From Polyangiaceae bacterium (lineage in GTDB: Bacteria; Myxococcota_A; Polyangia; Polyangiales; Polyangiaceae): a stretch of 49,094 bases of DNA. Shown here piece after piece: positions 17,582 through 27,039 of this stretch. The stretch spans positions 1 to 49,094 of the forward strand of contig WQZB01000035.1 in NCBI GenBank assembly GCA_009780955.1, given 5' to 3'. The position numbers and the translations under genes are program-made. Every line of letters begins with the position of its first letter. Within the stretch, counting starts at the first letter, position 1. The notes under the pieces are model-generated. The model did no database searches and was not told where the DNA came from. It saw only the letters and a program-made list of their open reading frames with translations.

Positions 17582-18967
17582 CTACTGCACAAAATCGTTC
17601 ATTTGAATGAGAGGCATGAGGATTGAAAACGCGATGAAGCCAACACCGCCGCCCATGAAAACAATGATGAGCGGCTCGAGCAGGCCCGTCATCGCCTGCA
17701 CACGCGTGTCGACCTGGGCATCGTAGGCACGCGCCACGTTTTCGAGCATTTGCTCGAGCTGACCCGATTTTTCGCCGACCGCAATCATGTGCACGACGAT
17801 GGGCGGAAACTCTCCGCTTCGCTTGAGCGGGCCCGCGATGGATTCTCCTTCGCGAATGGAACCAGTGGCCTCTTCGACAATCTTTGACAGCTTCGCGTTG
17901 TCGAGAACATGCCGCACGATGTCCATCGCCTTGAGTAGCGGCACACCGCTTTTGAGTAGCGTGGCGAGCGTACGCGAGAAACGCGACACCGCGAGCATGC
18001 GAAACATCGACCCGAAAAGCGGCAGCTGAAGCTTCTTGCTATCGCTCCACAGCTGACCCGCCGGGGTGCCGAGAAAAGCAACGAACCGCGCGAGAAGCAG
18101 ACCCGCGACAACGCCAACGCCAATGCCCGTGGCGTACGCGAGCATGGAGCCAACCTTGAAAAAAAACAGGAACAAGGCTACGGCGCTGACGATGGCCGCA
18201 ACGGTCCACGCCGTTTGCTTCGGCCCTGGTATGAGCGCTTTGCGCGTGAAAACGAGCGACGACATCGCCATCACAAAGCCGAGCATCTGGTTCGACGCCA
18301 TCGCACTCGAGACGAAAATGAGAAGCGCCGTGTACCAAGGCAGTGCACGGTCGAGCGTTGCGTAGATGCTGGTTATCTTCGGCACGACGACAATCATCAT
18401 CATCGTCATGAGCAAGGTTCCAATGCCGAGCATGAGCACAGGGTAGGCGAGTGCGCCTGTGACTTTGCCGCGCAATCGCGCCTGGTTTTCCATGAAATCT
18501 GCAAGGCGCTCAAGCACCTGTTCGAGTGTGCCCGAAGCCTCGCCCGCGGCGACCATGTTCACATAAAGCGGCGGGAAGATATGCCCATGCGGCTCGAGCG
18601 CTTTCGCGAGGCTCGTACCTTCGTTCAGGTTGTCGCGCACGATGGCAAGAACCTTTTTGAGTTCCTCTTTCTCGACCTGCTCGGTGAGCGCCGTGACTGC
18701 TTCGACGAGAGGAATGCCCGCACCAACCAGAGTGGCGAGTTGCCGGGTCATCATCGCCACATCGCCGACCGTGACGCGCCGGAAAAAGGCAAAAAAGTTG
18801 ATCGACCGGCCTTTCTTGACGCCGCCGACCTCCTCGGTTGCCTTCGTAAGAAGAATGCCTTCGCGCTTGAGCGCCGAGCGCAAAACCTTGGCATTGTCCG
18901 CATCACGAACGCCGGAAATCTGCTTTCCGCTCGCAACGAGAAGACCGCGGTAGGCGTAAACGGCCAT
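17582..18967 (-). CDS. gspF: Type II secretion inner-membrane protein GspF
   Basis: A 461-residue polytopic platform protein with two repeated GspF domains: the first around 65-195 (MTRQLATLVGAGIPLVEAV), the second around 330-455 (FSRTLATLLKSGVPLLKAM). The central region between repeats (about 215-300) has additional hydrophobic segments (FVMAMSSLVF, VAAIVSAVALFLFF, GIGVGVVAGLLLARFV), making it some 55 residues longer than classic GspF. It starts nine bases after the gspE stop. It contacts the GspE ATPase and is needed for pseudopilus assembly. Confidence 0.95.
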   Translation of the reverse strand: MAVYAYRGLLVASGKQISGVRDADNAKVLRSALKREGILLTKATEEVGGVKKGRSINFFAFFRRVTVGDVAMMTRQLATLVGAGIPLVEAVTALTEQVEKEELKKVLAIVRDNLNEGTSLAKALEPHGHIFPPLYVNMVAAGEASGTLEQVLERLADFMENQARLRGKVTGALAYPVLMLGIGTLLMTMMMIVVVPKITSIYATLDRALPWYTALLIFVSSAMASNQMLGFVMAMSSLVFTRKALIPGPKQTAWTVAAIVSAVALFLFFFKVGSMLAYATGIGVGVVAGLLLARFVAFLGTPAGQLWSDSKKLQLPLFGSMFRMLAVSRFSRTLATLLKSGVPLLKAMDIVRHVLDNAKLSKIVEEATGSIREGESIAGPLKRSGEFPPIVVHMIAVGEKSGQLEQMLENVARAYDAQVDTRVQAMTGLLEPLIIVFMGGGVGFIAFSILMPLIQMNDFVQ

Positions 18968-18976
18968 GGGGCTTTT

Positions 18977-20806
18977 TCACACCCGCATGTTGCGCACGCT
19001 CGTCGGGCGCTCGGGTTCGACCTCCATATCGTCTTGCGTTGCAACGAGCACTTCCTCCACGCTCGTGAGGCCGGCAAGAACCTTGCGCGCGCCGTCGTCG
19101 CGCAGGCTGTCCATCCCGGCCTCGATGGCGGCGCGCTTGATGGTTTGTGCGTCGGCGCCTTTGAGAACGAGCGGCCCGACGTTGTCGTCCATCATCAAGA
19201 GCTCGTAGATGCCTCGGCGGCCGCTAAAGCCCGTTTGTGCGCACTTGTCGCAGCCCCGTGAGCGGGCAATGGTGACGTGCGGACCCGGATACTCGTCGAG
19301 AGGATCGGTGCCGAAATTCACCGTGCGCGGGTAGTAGCGCGAGCCCGGAATCGCAGCGCGACGCCGACGGGTAGCAAAGCGCTCGGGCGTGATACCAAGC
19401 TCTTCGAGGTCCGTTGGGCTCGCTTCGTACGACTCTTTGCAATGCGGGCAGAGCACGCGCACGAGCCGTTGGGCCAGAACACCAATGACCGACGAACGCA
19501 AAAGAAACGGCTCGACCCCCATGTCAATCATGCGCGTGAACGCACCCGCGGCGTCGTTCGTGTGGATGGTCGAAAGCACGAGGTGACCGGTAAGCGAGGC
19601 GTTGATCGCGATGTCCACGGTTTCCTTGTCGCGGATCTCACCCACCATGACCACATCGGGATCTTGCCGAAGAAACGCGCGAAGGGCACTCGCGAAGGTA
19701 AGCCCGATCTTGGGGTTTACATGCACTTGATGGATTTGGGACAGTTCGTATTCAACCGGATCTTCCGCGGTTAGGATATTGATGTTCGGCTGATTGATTC
19801 GATTCAAGCATGCATACAAAGTCGTTGTTTTGCCCGAACCCGTGGGACCGGTGACGAGAATGATCCCGTCGGGCCTGTGGATCAGCGAATCCATCAGGGC
19901 GTAGTCGCGCGGGCTGAAGCCAAGGTCAGGCAGGTCGAGCAAAACCGATGATTTGTTGAGCAAACGCATCACGATTCGCTCGTAATGGCGGCTCGTCGGA
20001 ATCGTGCTTACGCGAATGTCGAAGCTTTTCCCGGCAATTTTCTTCGTGATACGGCCGTCTTGCGGAAGGCGTTTTTCGGCAATGTTGAGGGCGCTTTCGA
20101 TTTTTATGCGACCCACGATACTGTTCATGAACGCGCGCGGCGCGCGGCGCGCGACGTAAAGCTCGCCGTCGATGCGGTAGCGAACAACGACTTCTTTCTC
20201 TTCGGGTTCGATGTGGATGTCGCTCGCACGCTCCTTCATGGCTTGCAAAAAAAGCGAGTTGACCCAGCGGATGACCGGCGCCTCATCGTCAGAATCGAGA
20301 ATGTCGCCACCCACGACTTCGTTCTCGTCGACCCGCCCTTCCTCGGTTTCAAGCTCACCGCCGCCGGCCTCGCGCTCGTAAACGCGGTTGATGGCGTCGA
20401 CGATCTTCTCGGCGGGCGCAACGCTCGCCTCGACAGGCTTGCCGAACAGAACGCGCATCTCGTCGAGTGCCGCGGTATCAAACGGATCACCCACGAGCAC
20501 ATGCACGGAGGCGTCGTCTTCGCTGGTGACGAGCACGCGATGCGATTTCGCAAATGTGATGGGCAGGCGCGTGGCGAGCGCCGTGGAGATGCGGTCGGGC
20601 TCGGGCCGCTCGACGTACGGAAGCTCCGCCTCCGCAGCCAGCGCTTTTCCGATGGCGTCGTCGTCGAGCACACTGCCGTTGACGAGCAAATCGATTAGGT
20701 TGGATCCTTTCTCGCGCTGCACCGCATACATAGCCTCAAGCCGCTCGGAGAGCACGCCCGCGCGCCGCTGAAGGATCTCGCCAAGAAACCTTTGCTCCAT
20801 CACCAT
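18977..20806 (-). CDS. gspE: Type II secretion ATPase GspE
   Basis: A 609-residue cytoplasmic hexameric ATPase. The N-terminal part (1-150) is the MshEN/N1-type GspL-binding region. Walker A is GPTGSGKTTT (320-329), the Asp box LTAEDPVEYEL (345-355), and Walker B PDVVMVGEIRD (383-393). The C-terminal zinc module has CPHC (453, 456) and CDKC (519, 522), with a 62-residue spacer, longer than the usual tetracysteine loop. The ATG at 20806 is two bases from the gspD stop; a second ATG at 20800 is possible. Confidence 0.96.
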   Translation of the reverse strand: MVMEQRFLGEILQRRAGVLSERLEAMYAVQREKGSNLIDLLVNGSVLDDDAIGKALAAEAELPYVERPEPDRISTALATRLPITFAKSHRVLVTSEDDASVHVLVGDPFDTAALDEMRVLFGKPVEASVAPAEKIVDAINRVYEREAGGGELETEEGRVDENEVVGGDILDSDDEAPVIRWVNSLFLQAMKERASDIHIEPEEKEVVVRYRIDGELYVARRAPRAFMNSIVGRIKIESALNIAEKRLPQDGRITKKIAGKSFDIRVSTIPTSRHYERIVMRLLNKSSVLLDLPDLGFSPRDYALMDSLIHRPDGIILVTGPTGSGKTTTLYACLNRINQPNINILTAEDPVEYELSQIHQVHVNPKIGLTFASALRAFLRQDPDVVMVGEIRDKETVDIAINASLTGHLVLSTIHTNDAAGAFTRMIDMGVEPFLLRSSVIGVLAQRLVRVLCPHCKESYEASPTDLEELGITPERFATRRRRAAIPGSRYYPRTVNFGTDPLDEYPGPHVTIARSRGCDKCAQTGFSGRRGIYELLMMDDNVGPLVLKGADAQTIKRAAIEAGMDSLRDDGARKVLAGLTSVEEVLVATQDDMEVEPERPTSVRNMRV

Positions 20807-20808
20807 CG

Positions 20809-23481
20809 TTATCTTTCGATGTTGCGAACGGGTGGGGTCACGTTGACAGCGGGCGGCGCTGCAGCGGGTATGCGCGCTGCAGCAGGCGGAACCGGAGCGC
20901 CGGGCGGTGCTGCACCCGGCGCAGCTGCGTCGGGCGGAGCGCCAATCGTGGCCGATGCGCGAGGCCCTTGCGGCATCTCGAGCGGCCTTTGCGGCTGGTG
21001 CGTTTTCCTCTCGCGAGGCTTGCTCAACTCGTCGAGGCGCCTTTTTTCTTCGAGATCGAAATAGGCCTGGCGAATGTCCTCCACCAGGCCATTGGTGCGC
21101 GACCAGTCTTTCGGCGGCTTGTAGTCGGACGAATCGCTGAAAACGAAATAGCGATCGAGGTAGTCTTGCCGCTCTTGCATCTTGCGCTCGAAGACCGTGC
21201 GTAAATCTTGCTGATTGCGAATGATGTACGGCGTCATCACGAGCACGAGGTTGCGCTTTTCTTTGGTGTCCGTACGGTTGCGGAAGAGAGCACCGAGCAC
21301 GGGGATGTCACCCAAAAGGGGGATCTTTTGCTCCGCGCGTGACGTAACATTGCGGACGAGACCACCAATTACGACCGTCTGTTGATCGGCGACAACGAGT
21401 TTGGTGGTTGCCGTGCGCTTGCTGATTGGAATGGCGCCGAGCGTGCCGCCGAGAGGCGCCCCCTGCTCGCTGATCTCTTCGGTCACGTCGAGACGTACCT
21501 CATTCGAGTCGTTGAGGTGCGGCTTGATCTTGATCTTCGTGCCGACGTCCTGGCGTGGTGCACCGTAGGAGCCGAAAGAGCCAAGACCGCCGAGGGCTCC
21601 GAGTGCTGCCGTGCTGCTCGTTCCGGTTGCACCAGGGAATGCGGTCACCGCATTCGTCTGGAGCGGAATGTTGTCACCGACGTTGATCTCGGCATCCTCG
21701 TTGTCGAGCGCGAGAATGTGCGGCGTGCTTAGTAGATCGCTGTCGCCGGTTTGCGCGATGGCCTGGAGGAACGTGCCAAATGCGGGGACCGAGAGACCGG
21801 TGCCAAGGAGGTTCTGCGAACCAGGGATGGCCGGACCGCGGACACCGAGTGCGAAGCCTTGAAGCGCATTGGTGTCATTGGGATCGGACGGGGTTACCGG
21901 GATTGTATTCAGGATCTGGTTGCCGCCGTAGACGAGGGAATCGTTGTTGGAGTTGAGTGGCGCGCCAGCGTGGAAGGCCACACCGAGTTGGTTGGACCGT
22001 TTGAGCTGCAGATCCATGATGACCGCTTCGATGAACACCTGACGACGCGCCTGATCGAGCCTGTCGATCACCGCTCGAAGCGAAGCGTAGTCGCGAATCG
22101 ATGATGTAATGACAATCGAGTTCGTCGCCTTGTCAGCCGAGACCTTCACGCCACCTTCGAAGATACCGGTCGGAGGCGTGCCGGCGCTGGTTGGGCTGGC
22201 AGCGTTCTGACCACGACCTCCGCGTTCACCACCACCCGAGGACGACGTGCTCGTGGAGGTCGCACCACCAACGATGTCGTTCAATGTTTTGACAAGTTCG
22301 GTGGCGTCGGCGTGTTGCAAAGGCAAAACGTGGATTTCTCCTTCGCCTGTCTGCGGAATGTCAATGCGCTTGATCAGTTCGAGAATGCGCAAGTACGCGC
22401 GCTCCGTCGCCACGATGATGAGCGAGTTCGAGCGATCGTCGGCGACGACTTTCGCGACGTGCAGATCGCCAACGGCCGGCGTTACAGCAGCGGCCCCGGC
22501 GCTGGGTGTGCCCGGCTTGGCAGGCGCGGGGGCTTGGGCGCTTGGCTTTACGTCGAAAAGTTCGTTGATACGCTTTTCAAGCTCGCTTGCTGTCGCGTAG
22601 TGAATGGGCTCGATAAAAATTTGATCGCCGCCCGAACCGACGTCAATTTCTTCGAGCATTTGCATCATCCGCCGGATGTTCGTTCCGCTGTCGGTGATGA
22701 TGATCATATTGCCCGGCCCGTAGACCGTGATATCGCCCTCTTTCGATTTAAATTTGGAAAGCACATTCGCGGCATCGTCGGCGCTGATGTGCCCAAGGCG
22801 GTGCATTCGCGTGACGTAACGATCTTCCGCGGGCGGGCCGTCTGCACCGCCATAAACTGGCGCGCCGCCGGTCACCGCAGCGCCTGTTTCAATGATTTTT
22901 AGAAAGCGCCCGTGAGGAACGACGGTAAGTCCATTGGTTTCAAGAATCGATAAAAATGCCTGATAGGCTTCGGCAACCGTAACTTTTTGCGGCGAGTAAA
23001 CCGTTGCCTTGATGCTTTTGACTTTGCCGCCGAAAATAAAACGCCTGCCCGTAAGCTGCGATATCACGCGCACGAGCTCCGGCAGATCGGCGTCTTCGAG
23101 CGAGAACGTTACGCGGTAGTCCGGATTCCGCGGCTCGTATTCGATCGCGCTTTCGAACTGCGACAGACCCGAGGTATCGGCCTGCGCTTTGCCACCCGGC
23201 GTGATCGTTGTGCCCGCTCTGCCCGTACCAGAAGGCGCCGCGCCGCCACCTGCCGGACTTGTTGCGGCCCCGCCCGTTGCATCCGCCGTTGGCGTGGTGG
23301 CAGCAGGCGCAGGGGACGGCAACGCGGCGGGATTGGTGGGCGGATTGGCAGGCGCCCCGGCGTCTGCTGCTGGCGGCCGCGCGAGGCGTACTCGATCGCG
23401 GAGCCTTGGCTGCGCATAGGCAAGAGCCGACTGCATAGAAACGGCCGTCGCGAGGGAGAGCAGAGCAAAAGAGCGCTTCAT
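20809..23481 (-). CDS. gspD: Type II secretion secretin GspD
   Basis: An 890-residue outer-membrane channel. Signal peptide 1-23 (LLSLATAVSMQSALAYAQ), a Pro/Ala/Gly-rich linker to about 100, then N0 (VTFSLEDADLPELVRVISQ), N1-N3 ring-building repeats with low-complexity Ala/Pro and Ser/Gly insertions between them, and the secretin core ending in the signature VVIGGLVRN ... KIPLLGDIPVLGALFR. The long C-terminal tail (about 790-890) is charged, then Pro/Ala-rich, and would be the S-domain or pilotin-binding segment. No pilotin gene is seen in the window. Confidence 0.95.
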   Translation of the reverse strand: MKRSFALLSLATAVSMQSALAYAQPRLRDRVRLARPPAADAGAPANPPTNPAALPSPAPAATTPTADATGGAATSPAGGGAAPSGTGRAGTTITPGGKAQADTSGLSQFESAIEYEPRNPDYRVTFSLEDADLPELVRVISQLTGRRFIFGGKVKSIKATVYSPQKVTVAEAYQAFLSILETNGLTVVPHGRFLKIIETGAAVTGGAPVYGGADGPPAEDRYVTRMHRLGHISADDAANVLSKFKSKEGDITVYGPGNMIIITDSGTNIRRMMQMLEEIDVGSGGDQIFIEPIHYATASELEKRINELFDVKPSAQAPAPAKPGTPSAGAAAVTPAVGDLHVAKVVADDRSNSLIIVATERAYLRILELIKRIDIPQTGEGEIHVLPLQHADATELVKTLNDIVGGATSTSTSSSGGGERGGRGQNAASPTSAGTPPTGIFEGGVKVSADKATNSIVITSSIRDYASLRAVIDRLDQARRQVFIEAVIMDLQLKRSNQLGVAFHAGAPLNSNNDSLVYGGNQILNTIPVTPSDPNDTNALQGFALGVRGPAIPGSQNLLGTGLSVPAFGTFLQAIAQTGDSDLLSTPHILALDNEDAEINVGDNIPLQTNAVTAFPGATGTSSTAALGALGGLGSFGSYGAPRQDVGTKIKIKPHLNDSNEVRLDVTEEISEQGAPLGGTLGAIPISKRTATTKLVVADQQTVVIGGLVRNVTSRAEQKIPLLGDIPVLGALFRNRTDTKEKRNLVLVMTPYIIRNQQDLRTVFERKMQERQDYLDRYFVFSDSSDYKPPKDWSRTNGLVEDIRQAYFDLEEKRRLDELSKPRERKTHQPQRPLEMPQGPRASATIGAPPDAAAPGAAPPGAPVPPAAARIPAAAPPAVNVTPPVRNIER

Positions 23482-23490
23482 CGTCGTTGG

Positions 23491-23748
23491 TCAAATGGGC
23501 TTCTTGTCGTGCGACGTTGGCGCCAAACTTTTTGATTCGGCGTGTGGAGTGAAGTGCGAGGTAACGAAGACGGCAACGGCGCTCAGCGTACCGACAAACA
23601 CCACGCACAAGCCGACGAGCAAAAGCACCGTGCGGATCGTGCGCCGAACGAGATCGGGATCGCCGGCATTTGCCGGCGTTACCACGACCACGGGGGACGC
23701 CAGGCGGTCTAGTTTGGTCTTTTTTTTCCTCATCGGTCGCGGTCTCAC
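23491..23748 (-). CDS. Small single-pass membrane protein between gspC and gspD
   Basis: 85 residues from GTG 23748, or 80 from ATG 23733. Very basic N-terminus (RKKKTK), one membrane helix about 38-64 (TVLLLVGLCVVFVGTLSAV), short periplasmic tail. The GTG overlaps the gspC stop (GTGA), which supports translational coupling, and the stop is nine bases before gspD. No family recognised. The location suggests a lineage-specific T2SS platform or assembly component. Confidence 0.75.
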   Translation of the reverse strand: MRPRPMRKKKTKLDRLASPVVVVTPANAGDPDLVRRTIRTVLLLVGLCVVFVGTLSAVAVFVTSHFTPHAESKSLAPTSHDKKPI

Positions 23749-24716
23749 CTGATGTTGTAGTCGAGGTTCATGTTCTGGCCACGGCGGTTTACTTGCACCG
23801 TTAGCTTGTCGGCGGTGCGCAAACGCGCATACGCCTCGAGCGCCTTTTCGGGGCTCGCCATATCGAAGCCATTGATCGTTTGGAGGCGATCGCCGTTTTC
23901 CATGCCGAGTGCGCCGAGCAGCGTGTCTGGGCGAATACCGAAAAGGCGAATGCCAACCACCTTGCCGCCTTCCTGCTCGGGCACGACGCGCGCTTGGCGC
24001 ATTAGCTCGGATTGGTTTTCGAGGATTTTGTCGACCACGCCTCGATCGATGTTGTACTCGGTAGCACTTATTTTCTGGATGCCTTTGGCAAGCGCGGGGT
24101 CGAGCGACGTAGCGCCTCCCCTGGCAGCGATCGCATCGCCTGGCGCGGGGGCAGCAGGCGCGGCCGGCTTGGGCGTTGGATTTTCCGATTTGAAAAGCGA
24201 TGCCTGACAGAGCGAACCGCTACTTTGCATCCACACCCGGTCCCAGCCGACGAACTGCACCTTTTTGCCGGACACCTCGCCGCCTCGACGGCGCAGAATG
24301 CTTTTGTTGTTGTCCGCGCCGAAAGCCGCGAACGACCAGTCGGGATCGCTCGACGCGGCGATGACGAGCACCTTCACGCCGTCGCACGGCGGTGCGGAAA
24401 GCGGATCGGACAAATCCATCGCCGCGCTCGTAGGAGACTCGACTCCCTCTACGGCAGACGGCGGACGAAGAGGACCTGTTACGTGGTCGAACGCGTTTCG
24501 TGCAAGGATTGGTTCGGCACTCGTGCTCTTGCCCAATCCCGTGGATGCAGGCGGTGCTTTCGAAATCGCTGGCGGTGCCGAAAGCGCCTTGTCGTCGGGC
24601 ATGAGGCCTACGCCAACGAGCTGAGTCACGGCTTGTGCGTTCAGCGCCGCGGCTATCGCAATGAGCGGAAGCACGACGATCCAGAAGTTTTTCTTGAGAA
24701 GCTGATCAAAGGCCAT
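23745..24716 (-). CDS. gspC: Type II secretion inner-membrane protein GspC
   Basis: A 323-residue bitopic protein: membrane helix about 11-30 (FWIVVLPLIAIAAALNAQAV), the HR domain (about 68-180, with ARNAFDHVTGP near its start) that binds GspD, a Pro/Ala linker, and a PDZ-like C-domain (about 225-323) with GIRLFGIRPDTLLGALGMENGD. It is the first gene of the 13-kb-plus operon, so the operon promoter should lie in 24717-24994. Confidence 0.9.
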   Translation of the reverse strand: MAFDQLLKKNFWIVVLPLIAIAAALNAQAVTQLVGVGLMPDDKALSAPPAISKAPPASTGLGKSTSAEPILARNAFDHVTGPLRPPSAVEGVESPTSAAMDLSDPLSAPPCDGVKVLVIAASSDPDWSFAAFGADNNKSILRRRGGEVSGKKVQFVGWDRVWMQSSGSLCQASLFKSENPTPKPAAPAAPAPGDAIAARGGATSLDPALAKGIQKISATEYNIDRGVVDKILENQSELMRQARVVPEQEGGKVVGIRLFGIRPDTLLGALGMENGDRLQTINGFDMASPEKALEAYARLRTADKLTVQVNRRGQNMNLDYNIR

Positions 24717-24994
24717 GGCGCACGCCAGCGTCGCTCAGAAAACGCCGGCATTGGCGCGTTATGCGAGCCGCATGCCACCGAGTTGAGCCCCGAAAATCGC
24801 TCTATTTTACGCGAAAGGCGGCGAAAAAGCGGCAGAAAAGCCTACTTCCGTTCGCCAGCTTGGCGGAAGTCACCCGGGGCAGGCAGCTTCCCTGACAAAG
24901 TGGCAATCCGAGCGGTCGGGCGCCATATGTCGAGTAGCCCGAGGGTGAAATCCCCTCGGGCTACTCGACCAGCATGCTGCGCCAAAAGCATGCA
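24717..24994. other. Intergenic region with the presumed gsp operon promoter
   Basis: A 278-base non-coding stretch upstream of gspC. On the minus strand TAAAAT (24809-24804) is a possible -10 box about 90 bases from the gspC ATG, without a good -35. Short inverted repeat ACTTCCG/CGGAAGT flanks 24844-24870. A strong hairpin occupies 24930-24968. These are by-eye observations. Confidence 0.35.
24930..24968. terminator. Perfect 16-bp stem hairpin, end of the ygfZ-like gene
   Basis: TCGAGTAGCCCGAGGG and its exact complement around a 7-base loop (TGAAATC). It sits 27 bases downstream of the ygfZ-like stop on the minus strand. No T-run follows on either strand, so it is either a Rho-dependent or stabilising hairpin, or a small palindromic repeat. 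Confidence 0.55.
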
Positions 24995-25975
24995 CTATGC
25001 ATGCATTCGCGCAGCGCGACCAGCAACGCAAAGTTCCGCGCCAGGCTTGGCTTGCTCCCACTTAACCATTGCGATGGCCATTGCATGACCTGACGCTGGA
25101 CCGACCGCGGCGCTTTTTACCTCGCCGACTGCCTCACCCTTGGGCGTCGTGATCGGAGCGCCAGGCGGAGGAAGCTCGCTCCCTTCGACCTCGAGCACCA
25201 CGAGCTTGCGCTTCGCATGCCCGCGGTTCGAGAGCATGTACAAAACCTCCTGCCCAAGGTAGCAGCCTTTGTCGAACGACACGCCAAGCTTGTCGAGCGA
25301 AGCTTCTTGCGGGTAGTGCGACGTGTCGAACTCCACCCCGAAGCGCGGTAGCCCGTGCTCGATGCGCACGGCATCCCACCCGCTGCGATTGCCGATAACG
25401 CCACCAATCTTCGCGACTTCGGCCATAAGCTTGGCCTCGAAATCGGTGCGCGCCGAAGCAGCAACCGCAAGCACCGCGCCGCCAGTGCCGAGTACGTCGA
25501 TGGTGCCAAAGAACGCGGGCACGGTACCTTCGTTCGAACTTGCCTCGACCAAATTCGCGAGCATGGGCGCACGCGGGCCGTGAGCCATAAAAAATGCGAG
25601 ATTGGCCTCGCCGAGTTCTGCGTCTTCCATCATGAGGTGATGATCGAGCGTGGCGAGAACCTCGGCGCGCGCATCATGCGGGACAGCAATGGCAAGAGCC
25701 GGGCAATCTGTAGTGAGCAGCCCTTGCACAACGAAGAGATCGGCAATAATGCGGCCTTTTTTTTCGACCAAAAAGCCATAAGCACCATCGTGCGGGCCAA
25801 CTTTGCCGAGATCGCAGGTGACGAGCCCGTTGAGCCAGCGCAAGCGATCGGTTCCAACGACCGTGATGGCTGCACGCTCGGGCTCGGCAACGACCAAAAC
25901 GCTACTTTGCGATGCACGTGCTTGGTCTTGAATTGCGCGCTCGATGGTCACGGACACCCGCTGCCATAGAAGCAT
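24995..25975 (-). CDS. YgfZ/GcvT-like folate-binding protein
   Basis: About 326 residues. It has the YgfZ signature DKGCYLGQEVLYM (near 232), whose Cys is conserved, plus an N-terminal GcvT-like half (LRWLNGLVTCDLGKV). YgfZ family proteins bind tetrahydrofolate and assist Fe-S cluster proteins and MiaB-type tRNA modification. The start is uncertain: ATG 25975, GTG 25987, or GTG 25957/25951 closer to the family start. The repeated GCATGC words around 25972-25986 make the start region odd. Confidence 0.88.
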   Translation of the reverse strand: MLLWQRVSVTIERAIQDQARASQSSVLVVAEPERAAITVVGTDRLRWLNGLVTCDLGKVGPHDGAYGFLVEKKGRIIADLFVVQGLLTTDCPALAIAVPHDARAEVLATLDHHLMMEDAELGEANLAFFMAHGPRAPMLANLVEASSNEGTVPAFFGTIDVLGTGGAVLAVAASARTDFEAKLMAEVAKIGGVIGNRSGWDAVRIEHGLPRFGVEFDTSHYPQEASLDKLGVSFDKGCYLGQEVLYMLSNRGHAKRKLVVLEVEGSELPPPGAPITTPKGEAVGEVKSAAVGPASGHAMAIAMVKWEQAKPGAELCVAGRAARMHA

Positions 25976-26052
25976 GCAAGCATGCACCGGCGCTGCAAAA
26001 TCGACGCGGTATGCTTGACGCAGGAGACCAAAGCGCGCAACTTTCTCTTTTC

Positions 26053-27036
26053 ATGCCGGGCATTGGGGTCGTCTTCAATCCGCGAAGCGGCAGAAACTTG
26101 CGCGATCCAAGCGCGGCGAAAAAGCTCGCGCGCATGCTTGGCGATCACGGCGAGGTGCGCCAGGCGCGATCCATCGACGAGCTGTACCGAGTTGCCGAAG
26201 ACTTCCGTAGCATGGATATCGACGTGCTCGGGATTAGCGGCGGCGACGGCACGAACGGCGTTACGATTACTGGCTTCATCAACGTTTACCAAGGCAATGC
26301 GCTACCACAAATTGCCTTTTTGCGCGGAGGAACGATGAATACCATCGCAAACTCCGTCGGAGTTCGGCGCGGTCCACCGGAAGGCCTTTTGAACCGCCTC
26401 ATCCGGGCCTACGTCGCGCGCGCCTCTCGGCCTCTTTGCGATGCACCGAGGCACGTGATGCGCTTACGCGGCGATAAGGGCCTTTCTGGCCTTCACGGTC
26501 TTTCCCATAAATATGGTTTTCTCTTTGGCACTGGCGTAATTTGCGGCTTCCTATCCGAATATTACCGGAACGGCCCGCCGAACCCAGTGGTTGCCGCCAA
26601 AACGCTTGCCTATGGCATTGGCAGTGCCATGGTAGGCGGAAAGACAATCGCGCGCATGGCAGCGCCTTTCCGTGGTGAAGTCGAACTGGGCAACGGAGGC
26701 ATGTGGCCAGAGCGCGATTACCTTGCCATTGCGGGTGGCACAATCGATCAAATTGGCCTCAATTTCAGGCCTTTTTATCGCTATCGTGAACGCCCCGGCA
26801 CCTTTCACTTGCTTGGCATTCACACCAAGGCAATCCCCTTCGTTGGGCAATTGCCGCGCATATGGCGCGGATTGCCAATGAAAGCTTCGTATACGTACGA
26901 CGCAACGCCTTCAGCGGCCATCATTCGCTCGCCGCGCAAAACCATTCAATACATGGTCGATGGCGATTTGCACACATGCACTGGCCCGCTTTACGTCGAG
27001 ACGGGACCGACCGTGCGAATCGTCATCGGCACGTAG
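26053..27036 (+). CDS. Diacylglycerol-kinase-family lipid/sphingosine kinase-like protein
   Basis: A 327-residue cytoplasmic lipid kinase of the DAGK_cat type. VVFNPRSGRN opens the N-domain; SGGDGTNGVT carries the GGDGT nucleotide motif; RGGTMNTIANSVG matches the GTxNxxA motif. The C-terminal half forms the usual beta-sandwich and ends in MVDGDLHTCTG. The substrate is unknown; family members phosphorylate diacylglycerol, sphingosine or related lipids. ATG 26053 begins the conserved strand; ATG 26011 is an alternative and neither has a clear RBS. It converges with the hydrolase gene, three bases between stops. Confidence 0.85.
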   Translation: MPGIGVVFNPRSGRNLRDPSAAKKLARMLGDHGEVRQARSIDELYRVAEDFRSMDIDVLGISGGDGTNGVTITGFINVYQGNALPQIAFLRGGTMNTIANSVGVRRGPPEGLLNRLIRAYVARASRPLCDAPRHVMRLRGDKGLSGLHGLSHKYGFLFGTGVICGFLSEYYRNGPPNPVVAAKTLAYGIGSAMVGGKTIARMAAPFRGEVELGNGGMWPERDYLAIAGGTIDQIGLNFRPFYRYRERPGTFHLLGIHTKAIPFVGQLPRIWRGLPMKASYTYDATPSAAIIRSPRKTIQYMVDGDLHTCTGPLYVETGPTVRIVIGT

Positions 27037-27039
27037 TGG

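Noticed and set aside
18215..19261. 348-residue plus-strand ORF over gspF/gspE
   Set aside because: Antisense shadow with no homology visible.
9688..24716. Type IV pilus operon instead of T2SS
   Set aside because: GspC, GspL, GspM and GspN together with the GspG-K set and a secretin make T2SS; no retraction ATPase, PilA or PilO/P type genes are present.
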